DNA of 56,283 bases from Aurantimonas sp. 22II-16-19i (GCF_002088275.1 NZ_AQQS01000039.1:1-56283); one strand, 5' to 3'; shown: positions 37,242 to 47,130, numbered from the stretch's first letter. The notes: a model not told the origin generated them from the letters alone. A program made the numbers and translations.

Positions 37242-37242
37242 C

Positions 37243-37533
37243 TTACGCCGCGTCCGGGTTCTTGACCGACCAGTTCCAGCGCTTGACCTCGACGGTCTCG
37301 AACAGGCCCGCCTTGGCATAGGGGTCTTCGGCGGCCAGAGCCTTGGCCGCCTCCAGCGATTCGGCTTCGAGCATCAGCAGGCTGCCATTCGGCTTCTCGT
37401 CGCCGCCGAGGAAGGGGCCGGCGAATTTCAGCCTGTCGCCGAGCTGGTTCAGGAAGGCGAGATGCTCCGGACGGGTGTCCATCCGCGTCTGCAGATGATC
37501 GGCCTTGTCGGTGCAGATGACGGCGTAGAGCAT
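37243..37533 (-). CDS. YciI family protein
   Basis: The 96-residue protein opens MLYAVICTDKADHLQTRMDT and has the family blocks RPEHLAFLNQLGDRLKFAGP and EDPYAKAGLFETVEVKRWNW. YciI proteins have a ferredoxin-like fold with a conserved His/Asp pair; the histidine here is in RPEHLAFL. The reaction is unknown. It lies directly before the EVE-domain gene and 105 bp after gpsA, an order I recall as common in Rhizobiales. Confidence 0.9.
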   Translation of the reverse strand: MLYAVICTDKADHLQTRMDTRPEHLAFLNQLGDRLKFAGPFLGGDEKPNGSLLMLEAESLEAAKALAAEDPYAKAGLFETVEVKRWNWSVKNPDAA

Positions 37534-37638
37534 GGCGCGTTCCTTGAAGGGGCGCCGGCAGCTTCTGGCGGCGCGGGGGCTGGAAGTCGGCGAAGGCCGA
37601 GGGATCGGGCAAGGAGCTATCGCGGCCGGCGGCGGCTT

Positions 37639-38619
37639 TCAACCGACTTCGCGCTTCAGCGGGCGTGCGAGCAGGCGCTGCGCCGCCTCGTCCACCGATA
37701 GCTGGGCGTCGAGCACCTGCGCGACGGTCTCGACGATGGGTGCCTCGATGGCCGATTCTCCGGCGAGCCTGGCCGCGATGGCGGCGGTGAAGACGCCCTC
37801 GGCGAGCTTCATCCGCGAGACGTCCTCGCCGCGGCCGAGGGCCGCGCCATAGGCGAAGTTGCGCGATTGCGGCGACGAACAGGTCAGCACCAGGTCGCCG
37901 AGGCCGGAGAGGCCCATCAGCGTCTCCGGCCTGCCGCCGAGCGCCTCGCCGAGGCGCCTGAGCTCGACGAAGCCGCGGGTGACGATGGCGGCCTGCGCCG
38001 AGGCGCCGAGGCCGCGGCCGGCGACGATGCCGGCGGCGAGCGCGAGGACGTTCTTCAGCGCACCGCCCACCTCGACGCCGCGCAGATCGTCGCTGGCGTA
38101 GCAGCGGAAGCTCTCGGTGGACAGCTGCCGGGCCAGGAGGTCGGCGGCCTCGCCGTCCCTGGCGGCGACGGTGACCGCCGTCGGCAGGCCGCTGGCGACG
38201 TCGCTGGCAAAGCTCGGCCCGGACAGCGCAGCCAGGGGATGACCGGGCAGGGCCTCCGCCGCAAGCTCGGACAGGAACCGGCCGCTGGTGCGCTCGATGC
38301 CCTTGGCGCAGAGGACGAGTGTCGCAGTGGCCGCCAGATGCGGCGCGAGGCTCCCGGCGACGCCGGCAAGGCTCTGGGCCGGCACCACCAGGAGGACCAG
38401 CTCGGCATCCGCAAGGGCTTCGGCGGCATCGCCCGTCGCCCGCACCGACGCCGGCAGCTGGATGCCGGGGAGATAGCGCGGATTGGCGTGGCCCTCGTTG
38501 ATCGCCGCGATCGTCGCCTCGTCGCGCCCGAGGAGCGAGACCGTCTCGCCACCGCGGGCGTAGAGGGCGGCGAGCGCCGTGCCCCAGGCACCGGCGCCGA
38601 CGACGGCAAGGCGGCTCAT
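37639..38619 (-). CDS. gpsA: NAD(P)H-dependent glycerol-3-phosphate dehydrogenase
   Basis: GpsA reduces dihydroxyacetone phosphate to sn-glycerol-3-phosphate for phospholipid synthesis. The ATG at 38619 ([20 protein letters not shown]) gives 326 residues and overlaps the tsaD stop by 4 bp. The nucleotide-binding [10 protein letters not shown] is near residue 8. The catalytic lysine region is [17 protein letters not shown] and the signature [19 protein letters not shown] follows. The length is normal. Confidence 0.96.
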   Translation of the reverse strand: MSRLAVVGAGAWGTALAALYARGGETVSLLGRDEATIAAINEGHANPRYLPGIQLPASVRATGDAAEALADAELVLLVVPAQSLAGVAGSLAPHLAATATLVLCAKGIERTSGRFLSELAAEALPGHPLAALSGPSFASDVASGLPTAVTVAARDGEAADLLARQLSTESFRCYASDDLRGVEVGGALKNVLALAAGIVAGRGLGASAQAAIVTRGFVELRRLGEALGGRPETLMGLSGLGDLVLTCSSPQSRNFAYGAALGRGEDVSRMKLAEGVFTAAIAARLAGESAIEAPIVETVAQVLDAQLSVDEAAQRLLARPLKREVG

Positions 38620-39716
38620 GCCTTGGCTCCCCGGCGGCCATGGCCGACCAGCGGCGCGGATTTTTCGTCGAGGGGCCAGCGGGAGCGAACGGCGACGTCC
38701 AGCCGGTCGGTGCGTCCTGCCTCGAAGCGCTCGAGCCCGGCATAGGCGATCATCGCGCCGTTGTCGCCGCAAAGGACCAGCGGCGGGGCGACGAGACGCG
38801 CGCCGGCCGCGGTGCATTCGGCCAGCAGCGCCGCCCGGATGGCCTGGTTGGCGCCGACGCCGCCGGCAACGCCGAGGACGGGAGCGGCAAGGTCCGGAAA
38901 CGCGTCCCGGAATCGCGCCAGCGAACGGCGCACCCGGTCGGCGACGGTCTCGGCCGCCGCCAGCTGGAAGCCGGCGCAGAGATCGGCGACGTCCTGATCG
39001 CTCAAGGGCGCGTAGGCCTCGGCGACGAGGCGGAGCGCCGTCTTCAGGCCGGAGAAGGAGAAGTCGAGCCGCGCCTCGCCCTTCATCGGCCGCGGCAGGG
39101 TGAAGCGCCTCGGATCGCCCTTTGCCGCCATCGCCTCGACATTGGGGCCGCCCGGATGGGGCAGCGACAACAGCTTGGCGGTCTTGTCGAAGGCTTCGCC
39201 GAGGGCATCGTCGATGGTCGAGCCCCAGCGCTCGTAGTCGCCGAGGCCGCGCACCAGCAGGATCTGGCTGTGGCCGCCGGAGACCAGCAGCAGCAGATAC
39301 GGATAGGCGATGGCGTCCGACAGCCGCGGGGAGAGGGCGTGGCCCTCCAGATGGTTCACCGCGACGAAGGGCAGGCCGCGGGCGGCGGCGATCGCCTTGC
39401 CGGTCATGGCGCCGACCAGGAGGCCGCCGACGAGGCCGGGGCCGACGGTGGCGGCCACCGCGTCGATGTCGTCGAGGGTGACGCCGGCATCGGCAAGCGC
39501 GGCACGGATGATCCCGTCCAGCGCCTCCACATGGGCCCGCGCCGCGATCTCGGGCACGACGCCGCCGAAGGCCGCGTGCTCGGCGATCTGCGACAGGATG
39601 ACGTTGGAGAGGATCTCGGCGCTGCCGCCGGGCGCCCGGCGAACCACGGCGGCGGCGGTCTCGTCGCAGCTCGTCTCGATGCCGAGAACCAGCGTTCCGT
39701 GGCCGGGGCTTGCCAT
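38616..39716 (-). CDS. tsaD: tRNA N6-threonylcarbamoyladenosine transferase TsaD
   Basis: TsaD transfers the threonylcarbamoyl group to A37 of ANN-decoding tRNAs. The core begins [17 protein letters not shown] use the ATG at 39716 ([15 protein letters not shown]), giving 366 residues, the usual length; in-frame starts at 39788 and 39938 would add unconserved sequence. Metal ligands are in [13 protein letters not shown], and the ASKHA ATP-binding segments are [13 protein letters not shown] and [13 protein letters not shown]. It is divergent from hemC across a 284-bp gap with no feature I can identify. Confidence 0.94.
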   Translation of the reverse strand: MASPGHGTLVLGIETSCDETAAAVVRRAPGGSAEILSNVILSQIAEHAAFGGVVPEIAARAHVEALDGIIRAALADAGVTLDDIDAVAATVGPGLVGGLLVGAMTGKAIAAARGLPFVAVNHLEGHALSPRLSDAIAYPYLLLLVSGGHSQILLVRGLGDYERWGSTIDDALGEAFDKTAKLLSLPHPGGPNVEAMAAKGDPRRFTLPRPMKGEARLDFSFSGLKTALRLVAEAYAPLSDQDVADLCAGFQLAAAETVADRVRRSLARFRDAFPDLAAPVLGVAGGVGANQAIRAALLAECTAAGARLVAPPLVLCGDNGAMIAYAGLERFEAGRTDRLDVAVRSRWPLDEKSAPLVGHGRRGAKA

Positions 39717-40000
39717 GCGAGGCGCAAGGGACGTTTCGGTGCGTGGCAAGGCGGGCTCGTTCGCTGTCTGGGGCATTGGCCGGGACATGGCCTCGGCCGC
39801 TGCGTCCCAGATAGGCGATGGTCGCCCGCCATGCCAGCCGAGGTCGACCCTGTGCCGCCACGAGGGCGGCGAAATCGGACCGCCGCTCGGCAAGGTCCGA
39901 GGCGGCGCGCACCAAAAAGATGCAGCATGCGGTTTCACGACCCGCCGGTCCGATCTACTTTGATGACCGGGCGGGCAACACAGGGGCGGACAGGCAGGCG

Positions 40001-40939
40001 ATGGCGCAACAGCAACTCATCCGGATCGGCACGCGCGGCAGCCAGCTGGCGCTGGCGCAGGCAAGCGAGGTCCGCGCGCGACTGATGGCGGCCCACGATC
40101 TGCCGGAAGAGGCCTTCGCCATCGAGGTGATCTCCACCTCCGGCGACCGCATCCTCGACCGGCCGCTGTCGGAGGTCGGCGGCAAGGGCCTGTTCACCAA
40201 GGAGATCGAGCAGGCGCTGATCGAGGCGCGGATCGACATCGCCGTCCATTCGTCCAAGGACATGGCGACGGCGCTGCCCGACGGGCTGGAGATCTCGGCC
40301 TATCTGCCGCGCGAGGACGTCCGGGACGTGTTCATCGGCCGCGCCGCCCCGACCATCGCCGAACTCCCTCCGGGAGCGACGATCGGTTCGGCGTCGCTGC
40401 GGCGCCAGGCGATGCTGAAGCGCATGCGCCCCGATCTCAACGTCATCATCTTTCGCGGCAACGTCCAGACGCGGCTGCGCAAGCTCGGCGAGGGGCAGGC
40501 CGACGGCACGCTTCTGGCCATGGCCGGGCTCGCCCGCATGGCGATGACCGACGTCGCCACCGAGATCCTCGACCCCGAGAGCTTTCCGCCGGCGCCGGGG
40601 CAGGGGGCGATCTGCATCGAGAGCCGCATCGGCGACGCCGAGGTCGCCGCGCTGCTCGCGCCGATCAAGGACGCGCCGACCACCATCGCCCTCACCGCCG
40701 AGCGCGCCTTCCTGGCCGAACTCGACGGCTCCTGCCGCACGCCGATCGCCGCCCATGCGCGGGTCGGCGGCGACGGCACGCTGTCGCTGCACGGCATGAT
40801 CCTGAAGCCGGACGGCAGCGAGATGCACGAAACCCGCCGCACCGGCGTCGTCGAGGATGCCGAGATGATCGGCCGTCTGGCCGGCCGGACGGTGCTGGAC
40901 GCGGCAGGCCCCGGCTTCTTCGACGGCTGGGCGGGCTGA
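40001..40939 (+). CDS. hemC: Porphobilinogen deaminase (hydroxymethylbilane synthase)
   Basis: HemC joins four porphobilinogens into hydroxymethylbilane. I start at the ATG at 40001 ([20 protein letters not shown]), giving 312 residues; the longer frame upstream lacks conservation. Hallmarks are [29 protein letters not shown], and [12 protein letters not shown]. The cofactor-attachment cysteine is in [14 protein letters not shown]. hemD follows 22 bp later. Confidence 0.96.
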   Translation: MAQQQLIRIGTRGSQLALAQASEVRARLMAAHDLPEEAFAIEVISTSGDRILDRPLSEVGGKGLFTKEIEQALIEARIDIAVHSSKDMATALPDGLEISAYLPREDVRDVFIGRAAPTIAELPPGATIGSASLRRQAMLKRMRPDLNVIIFRGNVQTRLRKLGEGQADGTLLAMAGLARMAMTDVATEILDPESFPPAPGQGAICIESRIGDAEVAALLAPIKDAPTTIALTAERAFLAELDGSCRTPIAAHARVGGDGTLSLHGMILKPDGSEMHETRRTGVVEDAEMIGRLAGRTVLDAAGPGFFDGWAG

Positions 40940-40961
40940 CGCGGCTGACGGGGGCGCTGCG

Positions 40962-41672
40962 ATGGCGCGCGTCCTGATCCTGCGCGAGGCGGCCGAGGCG
41001 GAACGGACGGCGCGCGACCTTGCGGCCCGCGGCCATCAGCCGCTGATCCTGCCGCTGGAGCGCACCGTCGAGATCCCTGCGCCGCTCGCCGCCTCGATCC
41101 CGCAAACCGCCATCGCGGGCTTCGCGGCGACCAGCGCGCGGGCGGTGCCGGCGCTCGGCGCAGCCTTTGCGGGCGATCCGCGGCCGTTGCTGGCGGTCGG
41201 CACCGCGACCGGCGACGCCGCCATCGCGGCGGGCTTCCCGTCAGTTCATGTGGCGGAAGGCGCGGCATCGACCATGGGGCGGCTCGCCTTGGCTGTGGGA
41301 ATCGCGCCGGGAGAGACGCTCCTCTACGCGGCCGGTCGGCGCCGGACCGGGACGCTCGAGACCGCGCTGGCCAGGGCGGGCATCGGCTGCCTGATCCGGG
41401 AGGTCTACGACATCGTTCCCGTGGCGCTGCCAGCGGGCATCGTGCGCAGCGTCCTCGTCGGTGGTCCGCCGGACGTCGTTCTCCTCCTGTCGGCCGGGCA
41501 GGCGGAGGGCTACGGCCGCCTGGCGGGCATGATGCCGCAACTGTTCACGCCCGAACCGAACTTGCTGGCGCTTTCCGGCCGCGTGGCGGAAGGCCTGCCG
41601 CAATCATTGCGCCCGAAGGCGCGGATTTCGGCGGCTTCCAACCTCGCCGCGCTTTTCGAACTCATCGCCTAA
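40962..41672 (+). CDS. hemD: Uroporphyrinogen-III synthase
   Basis: HemD cyclises hydroxymethylbilane with inversion of ring D. The 236-residue protein has the weakly conserved two-domain family pattern, with VLILREAAEAERTARDLAAR at the start, GFAATSARAVPALG in the middle and VVLLLSAGQAEGYGRL late. Sequence conservation in this family is low. Its position between hemC and the mitofilin-like gene is strong support. Confidence 0.88.
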   Translation: MARVLILREAAEAERTARDLAARGHQPLILPLERTVEIPAPLAASIPQTAIAGFAATSARAVPALGAAFAGDPRPLLAVGTATGDAAIAAGFPSVHVAEGAASTMGRLALAVGIAPGETLLYAAGRRRTGTLETALARAGIGCLIREVYDIVPVALPAGIVRSVLVGGPPDVVLLLSAGQAEGYGRLAGMMPQLFTPEPNLLALSGRVAEGLPQSLRPKARISAASNLAALFELIA

Positions 41673-41807
41673 CCTACATCACGCATCCATGTGAACTCGG
41701 TGCTTGCGCCATGCGCGCGAATGAAGGACCAATGGAATCGTGCAGAAATGGAGCGCCGAGGAAACGACCCGGGGCGCCGCCGTGACCGCAAGCATGGAGC
41801 TGACGCT

Positions 41808-43805
41808 ATGACCAACCGTCCCCGGCGTTCACGACCGACGAAGACGCGTGGCCAGACGATCGATCTCAAGGCGGAAAAGAAGACCACAGTGAGCGAAGGC
41901 GAAAAGACCACGGCGACGCCCGCCGCCAAACCCGATGCCAAGCCCGACGCGAGCGCCGAGGCTGCCACCGATCGGCCGAGCGCGCAGGCGCCGCTGAAGG
42001 GCGGCGCCACGGCGGCATCGCCGGCTGCTGCGCCGGCATCGGCTGCAGCCTCCACTTCGGCAGCGGCGAGCTCGGGCGCGTCCACTCCAAGTCCGACGAA
42101 GCCGGCCGCGGCGACCGGTGCTGCGTCGGCTTCGGCTGCTTCGCCCGCGACCGCTTCGCCCGCAGCGGTTTCGCCGAGCGCGCCTTCGAAAGCCGGCATG
42201 GCGAGCGCCGCGGCCAATCCGGCCAAGGCCGCCTCCGCTGGCGCCCCGAAGGCGGCGACGGCCGGATCGCCCGCCGCGAGCGGCGGGAAGGCCGACGGAC
42301 CATCGCCGGTCGCCGCTGCGAGCGCGGCGGCGAGCACCGGTTCCGCCAAGGCCGGCTCCGGCGGGACTGCTTCGCCGGGATCGTCGGGCGCCACGCCGGC
42401 AAAGGGCACATCAGCGGCGCCGGCCGGGGGGACGTCTTCTTCGGCATCGTCCGGTGCTTCCTCGACGGGGTCGGCCTCGACCGGCGGCACGAAGCCGTCG
42501 TCGGCCGGGACTTCCCCGAATTCTCCTTCGACGACCTCCGGCCGGCCATCCGGATCGGCCTCGACCGCGGGCACGCCGCCACCGCCGCCCTCCGGCCGCT
42601 CCGGCGGTGTCGGCCTCGGCGGTGTCTTCGGCGCGGCCGTGCTCGGCGCCGTCCTGGCGCTGGGCGGTGCCTGGCTGCTCGCCACCAACGGCATGCTGCC
42701 GGGTCTCGGCGGCCCGCAGCAGAACCTCGCCGACGAGTACGTCACCAAGGACGCGCTGAACCAGGAGATCGCGACGTTGCGCGGCGAGGGCGCGGCGGCC
42801 GGCTCCTCGGACGGCGCTCCGGCCATCGACCTGTCGCCCCTGGAGCAGCGCATCGCCGCCCTCGAAGCCTCGACGGCCGACATCGCGACGCTCAAGGAGA
42901 CCGCGGAAACTGCCGGCACCAGTGCCACCAGCGCCGGCGAGGCCGCGGCCTCGGCCCAGCAGTCGGCGGATGCGCTGAGGGAGGCGAGCGATCGCACCGC
43001 CCGCCAGGCGGCGGATGCCATGAGCCAGGCGACGGCGGCGAACCAGGCGGCCGCGGCGGCCCAGCAGGCCGCGACCAACGCCCAGCAGACCGCCAACGGC
43101 GCCCAGCAGACCGCGCAATCCTCGCTCGAGAAGGCCGATGCCGCATCGAGCGCCTCAACCTCCGCCAACGAGACGGCAGAGGCCGCCAGCGCCAAGATCG
43201 ACGGTGCTCTCGCCGATCTCGAACAGCGCGTCGCCGGGATCGAGCAGTCCAACCAGCGGGCGGAAGTCGCTCTGGCGGCGGCCAATCTGAAGTCGGCGAT
43301 CGACGCCGGCGGGCCCTTCGCCGACCAGCTGGAAACCTTCGCCAAGACGGCGGGAGCGGGCGACACGACCGAGAGCCTCAGGACCTTCGCCGCCGAAGGC
43401 GTTCCCTCCGAGCGCCAGCTCGCGGCCCAGTGGCCCGAGGTGGAGGCGAGGATCTCGAACGCCCTGTCGCCGCCGAGGCCGAATGCGCCGGTTGGCGACC
43501 AGATGCTGGCGGGCCTGCGCTCGCTGGTGCAGGTGCGCCCGACCGGTTCCGCCCCGGCGTCCGACACCAGCGACGACGCGGTGCTGTCGCGGCTGAACGC
43601 GGCCGTCCGCTCCGGCGACCTCGACGCCTTCCGCACGCAATGGGAAGACCTTCCCGACGCTGCGAAGGACGTCAGCCGCGACTTCGCCGACAAGGTGAAG
43701 GCCCGGCTGACGGCCGAGGAAATCGTCTCCTCGACGCTGAACGGGGCGATCTCGGGCTCGCAACCATCGTCGCCCGACGCCGCCGAACCCGCCAATCAGG
43801 GCTAG
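41808..43805 (+). CDS. Mitofilin/Mic60-like inner membrane protein
   Basis: I start at the ATG at 41808 (GGAG 8 bp upstream), giving 665 residues. The first 265 or so are cytosolic, basic at the very start (MTNRPRRSRPTKTRG) and then extremely Ala/Ser/Pro/Gly-rich. One membrane segment follows (about 267-292, VFGAAVLGAVLALGGAWLLA), then an Ala/Gln-rich coiled coil (about 345-485) and a C-terminal domain resembling the mitofilin signature (about 490-655). Alphaproteobacterial Mic60 homologues that shape intracytoplasmic membranes are typically encoded beside hem genes, as here. The membrane-shaping role is inferred. Confidence 0.82.
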   Translation: MTNRPRRSRPTKTRGQTIDLKAEKKTTVSEGEKTTATPAAKPDAKPDASAEAATDRPSAQAPLKGGATAASPAAAPASAAASTSAAASSGASTPSPTKPAAATGAASASAASPATASPAAVSPSAPSKAGMASAAANPAKAASAGAPKAATAGSPAASGGKADGPSPVAAASAAASTGSAKAGSGGTASPGSSGATPAKGTSAAPAGGTSSSASSGASSTGSASTGGTKPSSAGTSPNSPSTTSGRPSGSASTAGTPPPPPSGRSGGVGLGGVFGAAVLGAVLALGGAWLLATNGMLPGLGGPQQNLADEYVTKDALNQEIATLRGEGAAAGSSDGAPAIDLSPLEQRIAALEASTADIATLKETAETAGTSATSAGEAAASAQQSADALREASDRTARQAADAMSQATAANQAAAAAQQAATNAQQTANGAQQTAQSSLEKADAASSASTSANETAEAASAKIDGALADLEQRVAGIEQSNQRAEVALAAANLKSAIDAGGPFADQLETFAKTAGAGDTTESLRTFAAEGVPSERQLAAQWPEVEARISNALSPPRPNAPVGDQMLAGLRSLVQVRPTGSAPASDTSDDAVLSRLNAAVRSGDLDAFRTQWEDLPDAAKDVSRDFADKVKARLTAEEIVSSTLNGAISGSQPSSPDAAEPANQG

Positions 43806-43820
43806 TCCCGGGAAAGCCAC

Positions 43821-45491
43821 ATGCTGCGTATCCTCGCCTTCCTTCTCGTCGTCCTGGCCCTTTCGCTCGGCTTTGGCTGGCTCGCGGACAATCCCGGCTC
43901 GGTCACCTTCGACTGGCAGGGACAGACCGTCCAGACCAGCATGATGATCTTCCTGATCGCGCTGGGGATCTTCGTCTTCGCCGCGATCGTCCTGGTCTGG
44001 CTGATCTCGGCCTTCTTCCGCACCCCCCACACGATCAGCAACTGGGTCGAGGGGCGTCGGCGCGACAAGGGCTACAGCGCGTTGTCCACCGGCATCATCG
44101 CCGCCGGGGCCGGCGACGCGATCCTGGCGCGGCGCATGACCAAGCGCAGCCAGAAGCTGCTCGATCGGCGCCGCGAGCCGCTGATCCGCTTCCTCGACGC
44201 GCAGACCGCGATGATCGAGGGCGATCATGCCCATGCCCGTTCGGTGTTCCAGAGCATGGAGAGCGATCCCGAGACGCGGCTCCTGGCGATGCGCGGGCTC
44301 TATCTCGAGGCCGAGCGGGTCGGCGACGAGAAGGCCGCGCGCTTCTATGCCGAGCGGGCGGTGCGGCTGGCGCCGCACGTCCCCTGGGCCGGTGGCGCCG
44401 TCCTCGACGGCAAGTCGATCGCCGGCGACTGGGACGGCGCGATGAACGTTCTCGAGGCGCAGCAGAACACCCGCCTCATCGACCGCGACGAATCGAAGCG
44501 CACCCGCGCCGTCCTCCTCACCGGCAAGGCGATGGACAGGGTCGAGGCCGATCCGAAGACGGCCAAGGCGGCCGCCCTCGAGGCGCACAATCTCGCCCCG
44601 GAGCTGGTGCCCGCAGCGCTGGTCGCGGCGCAGGCCTGCTTCCGGCTCGGTGACCTGCGCAAGGGCGTCAAGGTGCTCGAGAAGAGCTGGACCTACGGCC
44701 CGCATCCGGAAGTCGGCGAGGCCTATGTCGCGGCCCGGCCGGGCGATTCCGTCGAGGACCGGCTGAAGCGCGCCCGCCACCTGGCGAGCCTGCGTCCCGG
44801 CAACGTCGAATCGGCCCTGTGCCTCGCCCGCGCCGCCCTCGACGCCGGCGACCTGCAGCTGGCCCGCAAGTCGGCCCTGGAAGCCGCCGAGATCGAGCCG
44901 CGCGAGAGCGTCTACCTGCTTCTCGCCGACATCGAGGAAGAGGATACGGGCGAAGTCGGCCGGGTGCGCGAGTGGATGGCCAAGGCGATCCGCGCGCCGC
45001 GCGATCCGGCCTGGACGGCGGACGGTGTCGTGTCCGAGCATTGGGCCCCTGTCTCGCCGGTCAGTGGCCGCCTCGATGCCTTCGAGTGGAAGTCGCCGCC
45101 GCAGCGGGCAATCGCCGCACAGGCGCATGTCCTCGACGAAGCCGCCCAGCCGACGATCGATGCCGAGCCCTCCGGCGCGGGCGACGCCGACGGCGGACGC
45201 CCGGGGGCTGCAGCGCCCTCCGGCGCAGCCAACGCGGGCCCGACGTCATCCGGCGCCGACAAGGCGGACACGCGGCCTGCCGGCGAGACCGCGCGGCCTG
45301 CGGCGACCGCTGCGCCCGCCGCTGGACCGTCGCCGAAATACCTGCCGGATCCGTCCAGACCCGCCGACGCGCCGGGCAACGGATCGGTGAGGCCTGCCGC
45401 CGTGAAGCCGCCGGCGCAGCCGGGAGGCACTCCGGCGCAGCCCGAATTCGGCCGCACCAGCGAGGAGCGCAAGGAGGCGCGATTCGGCTGA
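43821..45491 (+). CDS. hemY: HemY-like protein (HemY N-terminal domain, TPR repeats)
   Basis: The 556-residue protein starts MLRILAFLLVVLALSLGFGW, a membrane segment, with a second at about residues 40-62 (MMIFLIALGIFVFAAIVLVW). TPR-like helices follow. It matches proteobacterial HemY of the hem operon, which is not the Bacillus protoporphyrinogen oxidase of the same name. Its role in haem synthesis is unclear. The last 120 residues are low-complexity Ala/Pro/Gly-rich sequence, longer than usual. It lies 15 bp after the Mic60-like gene. Confidence 0.88.
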   Translation: MLRILAFLLVVLALSLGFGWLADNPGSVTFDWQGQTVQTSMMIFLIALGIFVFAAIVLVWLISAFFRTPHTISNWVEGRRRDKGYSALSTGIIAAGAGDAILARRMTKRSQKLLDRRREPLIRFLDAQTAMIEGDHAHARSVFQSMESDPETRLLAMRGLYLEAERVGDEKAARFYAERAVRLAPHVPWAGGAVLDGKSIAGDWDGAMNVLEAQQNTRLIDRDESKRTRAVLLTGKAMDRVEADPKTAKAAALEAHNLAPELVPAALVAAQACFRLGDLRKGVKVLEKSWTYGPHPEVGEAYVAARPGDSVEDRLKRARHLASLRPGNVESALCLARAALDAGDLQLARKSALEAAEIEPRESVYLLLADIEEEDTGEVGRVREWMAKAIRAPRDPAWTADGVVSEHWAPVSPVSGRLDAFEWKSPPQRAIAAQAHVLDEAAQPTIDAEPSGAGDADGGRPGAAAPSGAANAGPTSSGADKADTRPAGETARPAATAAPAAGPSPKYLPDPSRPADAPGNGSVRPAAVKPPAQPGGTPAQPEFGRTSEERKEARFG

Positions 45492-45504
45492 GGCCGGCCT
45501 CTCA

Positions 45505-45530
45505 CGCGACGGCGGTGGCCCGTCGTCGCG
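45505..45530 (+). terminator. Stem-loop after hemY
   Basis: CGCGACGGCGG (45505-45515) pairs with CCGTCGTCGCG (45520-45530) with one mismatch and a TGGC loop, 13 bp after the hemY stop. It probably ends the hem operon. No T-run follows. Confidence 0.55.
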
Positions 45531-45664
45531 GCAGGCGTTCGCGGACGCGATGCGACCGCGTGATCTCCGACCGCGTCCGATCGTCTGCCGGTTGATTCGG
45601 AACGGTCGGACGCTTTGCCAGTTCATGCCTTTTGCCGGACGCTTCGTGCCATTACTGGAGACCC

Positions 45665-46126
45665 ATGTTCGATTCGATCAAAGGCTTCTTTCGTTCTCTT
45701 GCCGAGGATACCGGACGTCAGGAGAGCGGCGTCGACGAGGTCAGGCTCGCGACCGCCGCGCTGCTGTTCCACATCATCGAGGCCGACGGGATCGTGACCG
45801 ATGCGGAGCGCCAGCGGCTGGTGGCGGTCCTCGCCGACGAATTCGGCCTGTCGCTCCAAGAGGCTGAGCGCCTCGCCAGCGAGGGCAAGCGCGCCGACCA
45901 GCAGTCCATCGACCTCTATCACTTCACTTCGGTCTTGAAGCGCGAGCTCGGCGAGGAGCATCGCATCCGCTTCGTCGAGCTCCTCTGGGAGGTCACCTAT
46001 GCCGATGGCGAGGTGCACGAGCTGGAGGACAATCTGATCTGGCGCATTTCCGAGCTGCTCGGCGTCTCGACCCGCGACCGGATGCTGATGAAGCGCGAGG
46101 CGGCCGGGCGTCAGGACGAGCATTAG
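45665..46126 (+). CDS. TerB-like (COG4103) protein
   Basis: I take the ATG at 45665 (MFDSIKGFFRSLAEDTGRQE; GGAG lies 6 bp upstream), giving 153 residues. The all-helical TerB-type domain is recognisable from FHIIEADGIVTDAERQRLVA and LLWEVTYADGEVHELEDNLI, a duplicated acidic D-G-x-V/E motif that may bind metal. The family is called tellurite-resistance-like, but no other ter genes are present, so resistance should not be assumed. Confidence 0.85.
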   Translation: MFDSIKGFFRSLAEDTGRQESGVDEVRLATAALLFHIIEADGIVTDAERQRLVAVLADEFGLSLQEAERLASEGKRADQQSIDLYHFTSVLKRELGEEHRIRFVELLWEVTYADGEVHELEDNLIWRISELLGVSTRDRMLMKREAAGRQDEH

Positions 46127-46269
46127 GCGGCGCCGGGTGACGGTCAGTCACCGGCGCAAGCGTCCGGCACGCATCTTGCTAGCCTTGCACCGGCGGGCTG
46201 GCGGCGTTAGGTCAAAGGCTCGCAGAGCCTCCGATTTGAACCGCAGCGACCGGGTTGCAGCATCAGGCC

Positions 46270-47067
46270 ATGGCATATCACGAGCATTCGGCGATGAATG
46301 AGACGGCATCTCCCCACGGCCTGGGAGCGCCGGAATACGTCCTCGACGCGGCCGACGAGCGGCCGGTCCTGGTCGTCCTCCATCAGGAGACCTCGACGCC
46401 CGGTCGGGTCGGGCAGGTTCTCGAGAGGCACGGGGTCCGGCTCGACATCCGCCGCCCCGTTCTCGGCCAGGCGCTGCCGGAGACCCTCGACGATCATCGC
46501 GGTGCCATCGTCTTCGGCGGGCCGCCCAGCGCCAACGATCCACACGACTACATCCGGACCGAGCTCGACTGGATGAAGGTGCCGCTCGCGGAAGAGCGCC
46601 CGTTCCTCGGCATCTGCCTCGGCGCCCAGATGCTGGCCAAGCATCTCGGCGCGGACGTCAGGTCGCATCCCGAGGGCCTCGCCGAGATCGGCTACTATCC
46701 GCTGCGCTCGACGCCGGAGGGACGCCAGATCGTCCGCAACTGGCCGCAGATGATCTATCAGTGGCATCGCGAGGGCTTCGAGCTGCCGCGCGGGGCGCGG
46801 CTTCTGGCCGAGGGCGACTGGTACCCGAACCAGGCGTTCCAATATGGTCCGGCCGCCTTCGGCGTGCAGTTCCATGCCGAGCTGACGCTGGCGATGATGT
46901 ATCGCTGGACGACCAAGGGCCACGAGCGCCTGACGCTGCCAGGGGCACAGGCGCGGCGGACGCATTTCAGCGACCGCGGCGTCTACGACGCGCCGGTGCT
47001 GCGCTGGCTGGAGGCGTTCCTGGCGCGAACCTTCGGCAGGCGTGTCGACGACGCCGGCAATTCCTGA
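46270..47067 (+). CDS. Class I glutamine amidotransferase
   Basis: The 265-residue protein has the amidotransferase triad: Cys in FLGICLGAQMLAKHLG, and His with Glu in FGVQFHAELTLAMM. The N-terminal block VLVVLHQETSTPGRVGQVLE and AIVFGGPPSANDPHDYIR match GMP synthase-like amidotransferases of unknown acceptor in Rhizobiales. The start is uncertain: ATG 46270 is used, and ATG 46294 (MNETASPHG) is also possible. It stands alone, convergent with aroQ. Confidence 0.85.
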   Translation: MAYHEHSAMNETASPHGLGAPEYVLDAADERPVLVVLHQETSTPGRVGQVLERHGVRLDIRRPVLGQALPETLDDHRGAIVFGGPPSANDPHDYIRTELDWMKVPLAEERPFLGICLGAQMLAKHLGADVRSHPEGLAEIGYYPLRSTPEGRQIVRNWPQMIYQWHREGFELPRGARLLAEGDWYPNQAFQYGPAAFGVQFHAELTLAMMYRWTTKGHERLTLPGAQARRTHFSDRGVYDAPVLRWLEAFLARTFGRRVDDAGNS

Positions 47068-47094
47068 ACCAGCAAGATCGCGGGCCGATCGCCT

Positions 47095-47115
47095 CGCAGC
47101 CATGCCGAGGCTGCG
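47095..47115. terminator. Small hairpin between convergent genes
   Basis: CGCAGCC (47095-47101) and GGCTGCG (47109-47115) form a perfect 7-bp stem with a 7-nt loop. It lies in the 63-bp gap between the amidotransferase and aroQ stop codons. Confidence 0.4.
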
Positions 47116-47130
47116 TCGCGGTCGCGAGTT

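Noticed and set aside
43821-45491. Protoporphyrinogen oxidase (Bacillus-type HemY)
   Set aside because: There is no FAD-binding GxGxxG motif. The two N-terminal membrane helices and TPR-like helices identify the unrelated proteobacterial HemY.
45665-46126. Tellurite resistance gene
   Set aside because: Only the TerB-like fold is present. No terC, terD, terZ or related genes lie nearby, so a resistance role is not supported.
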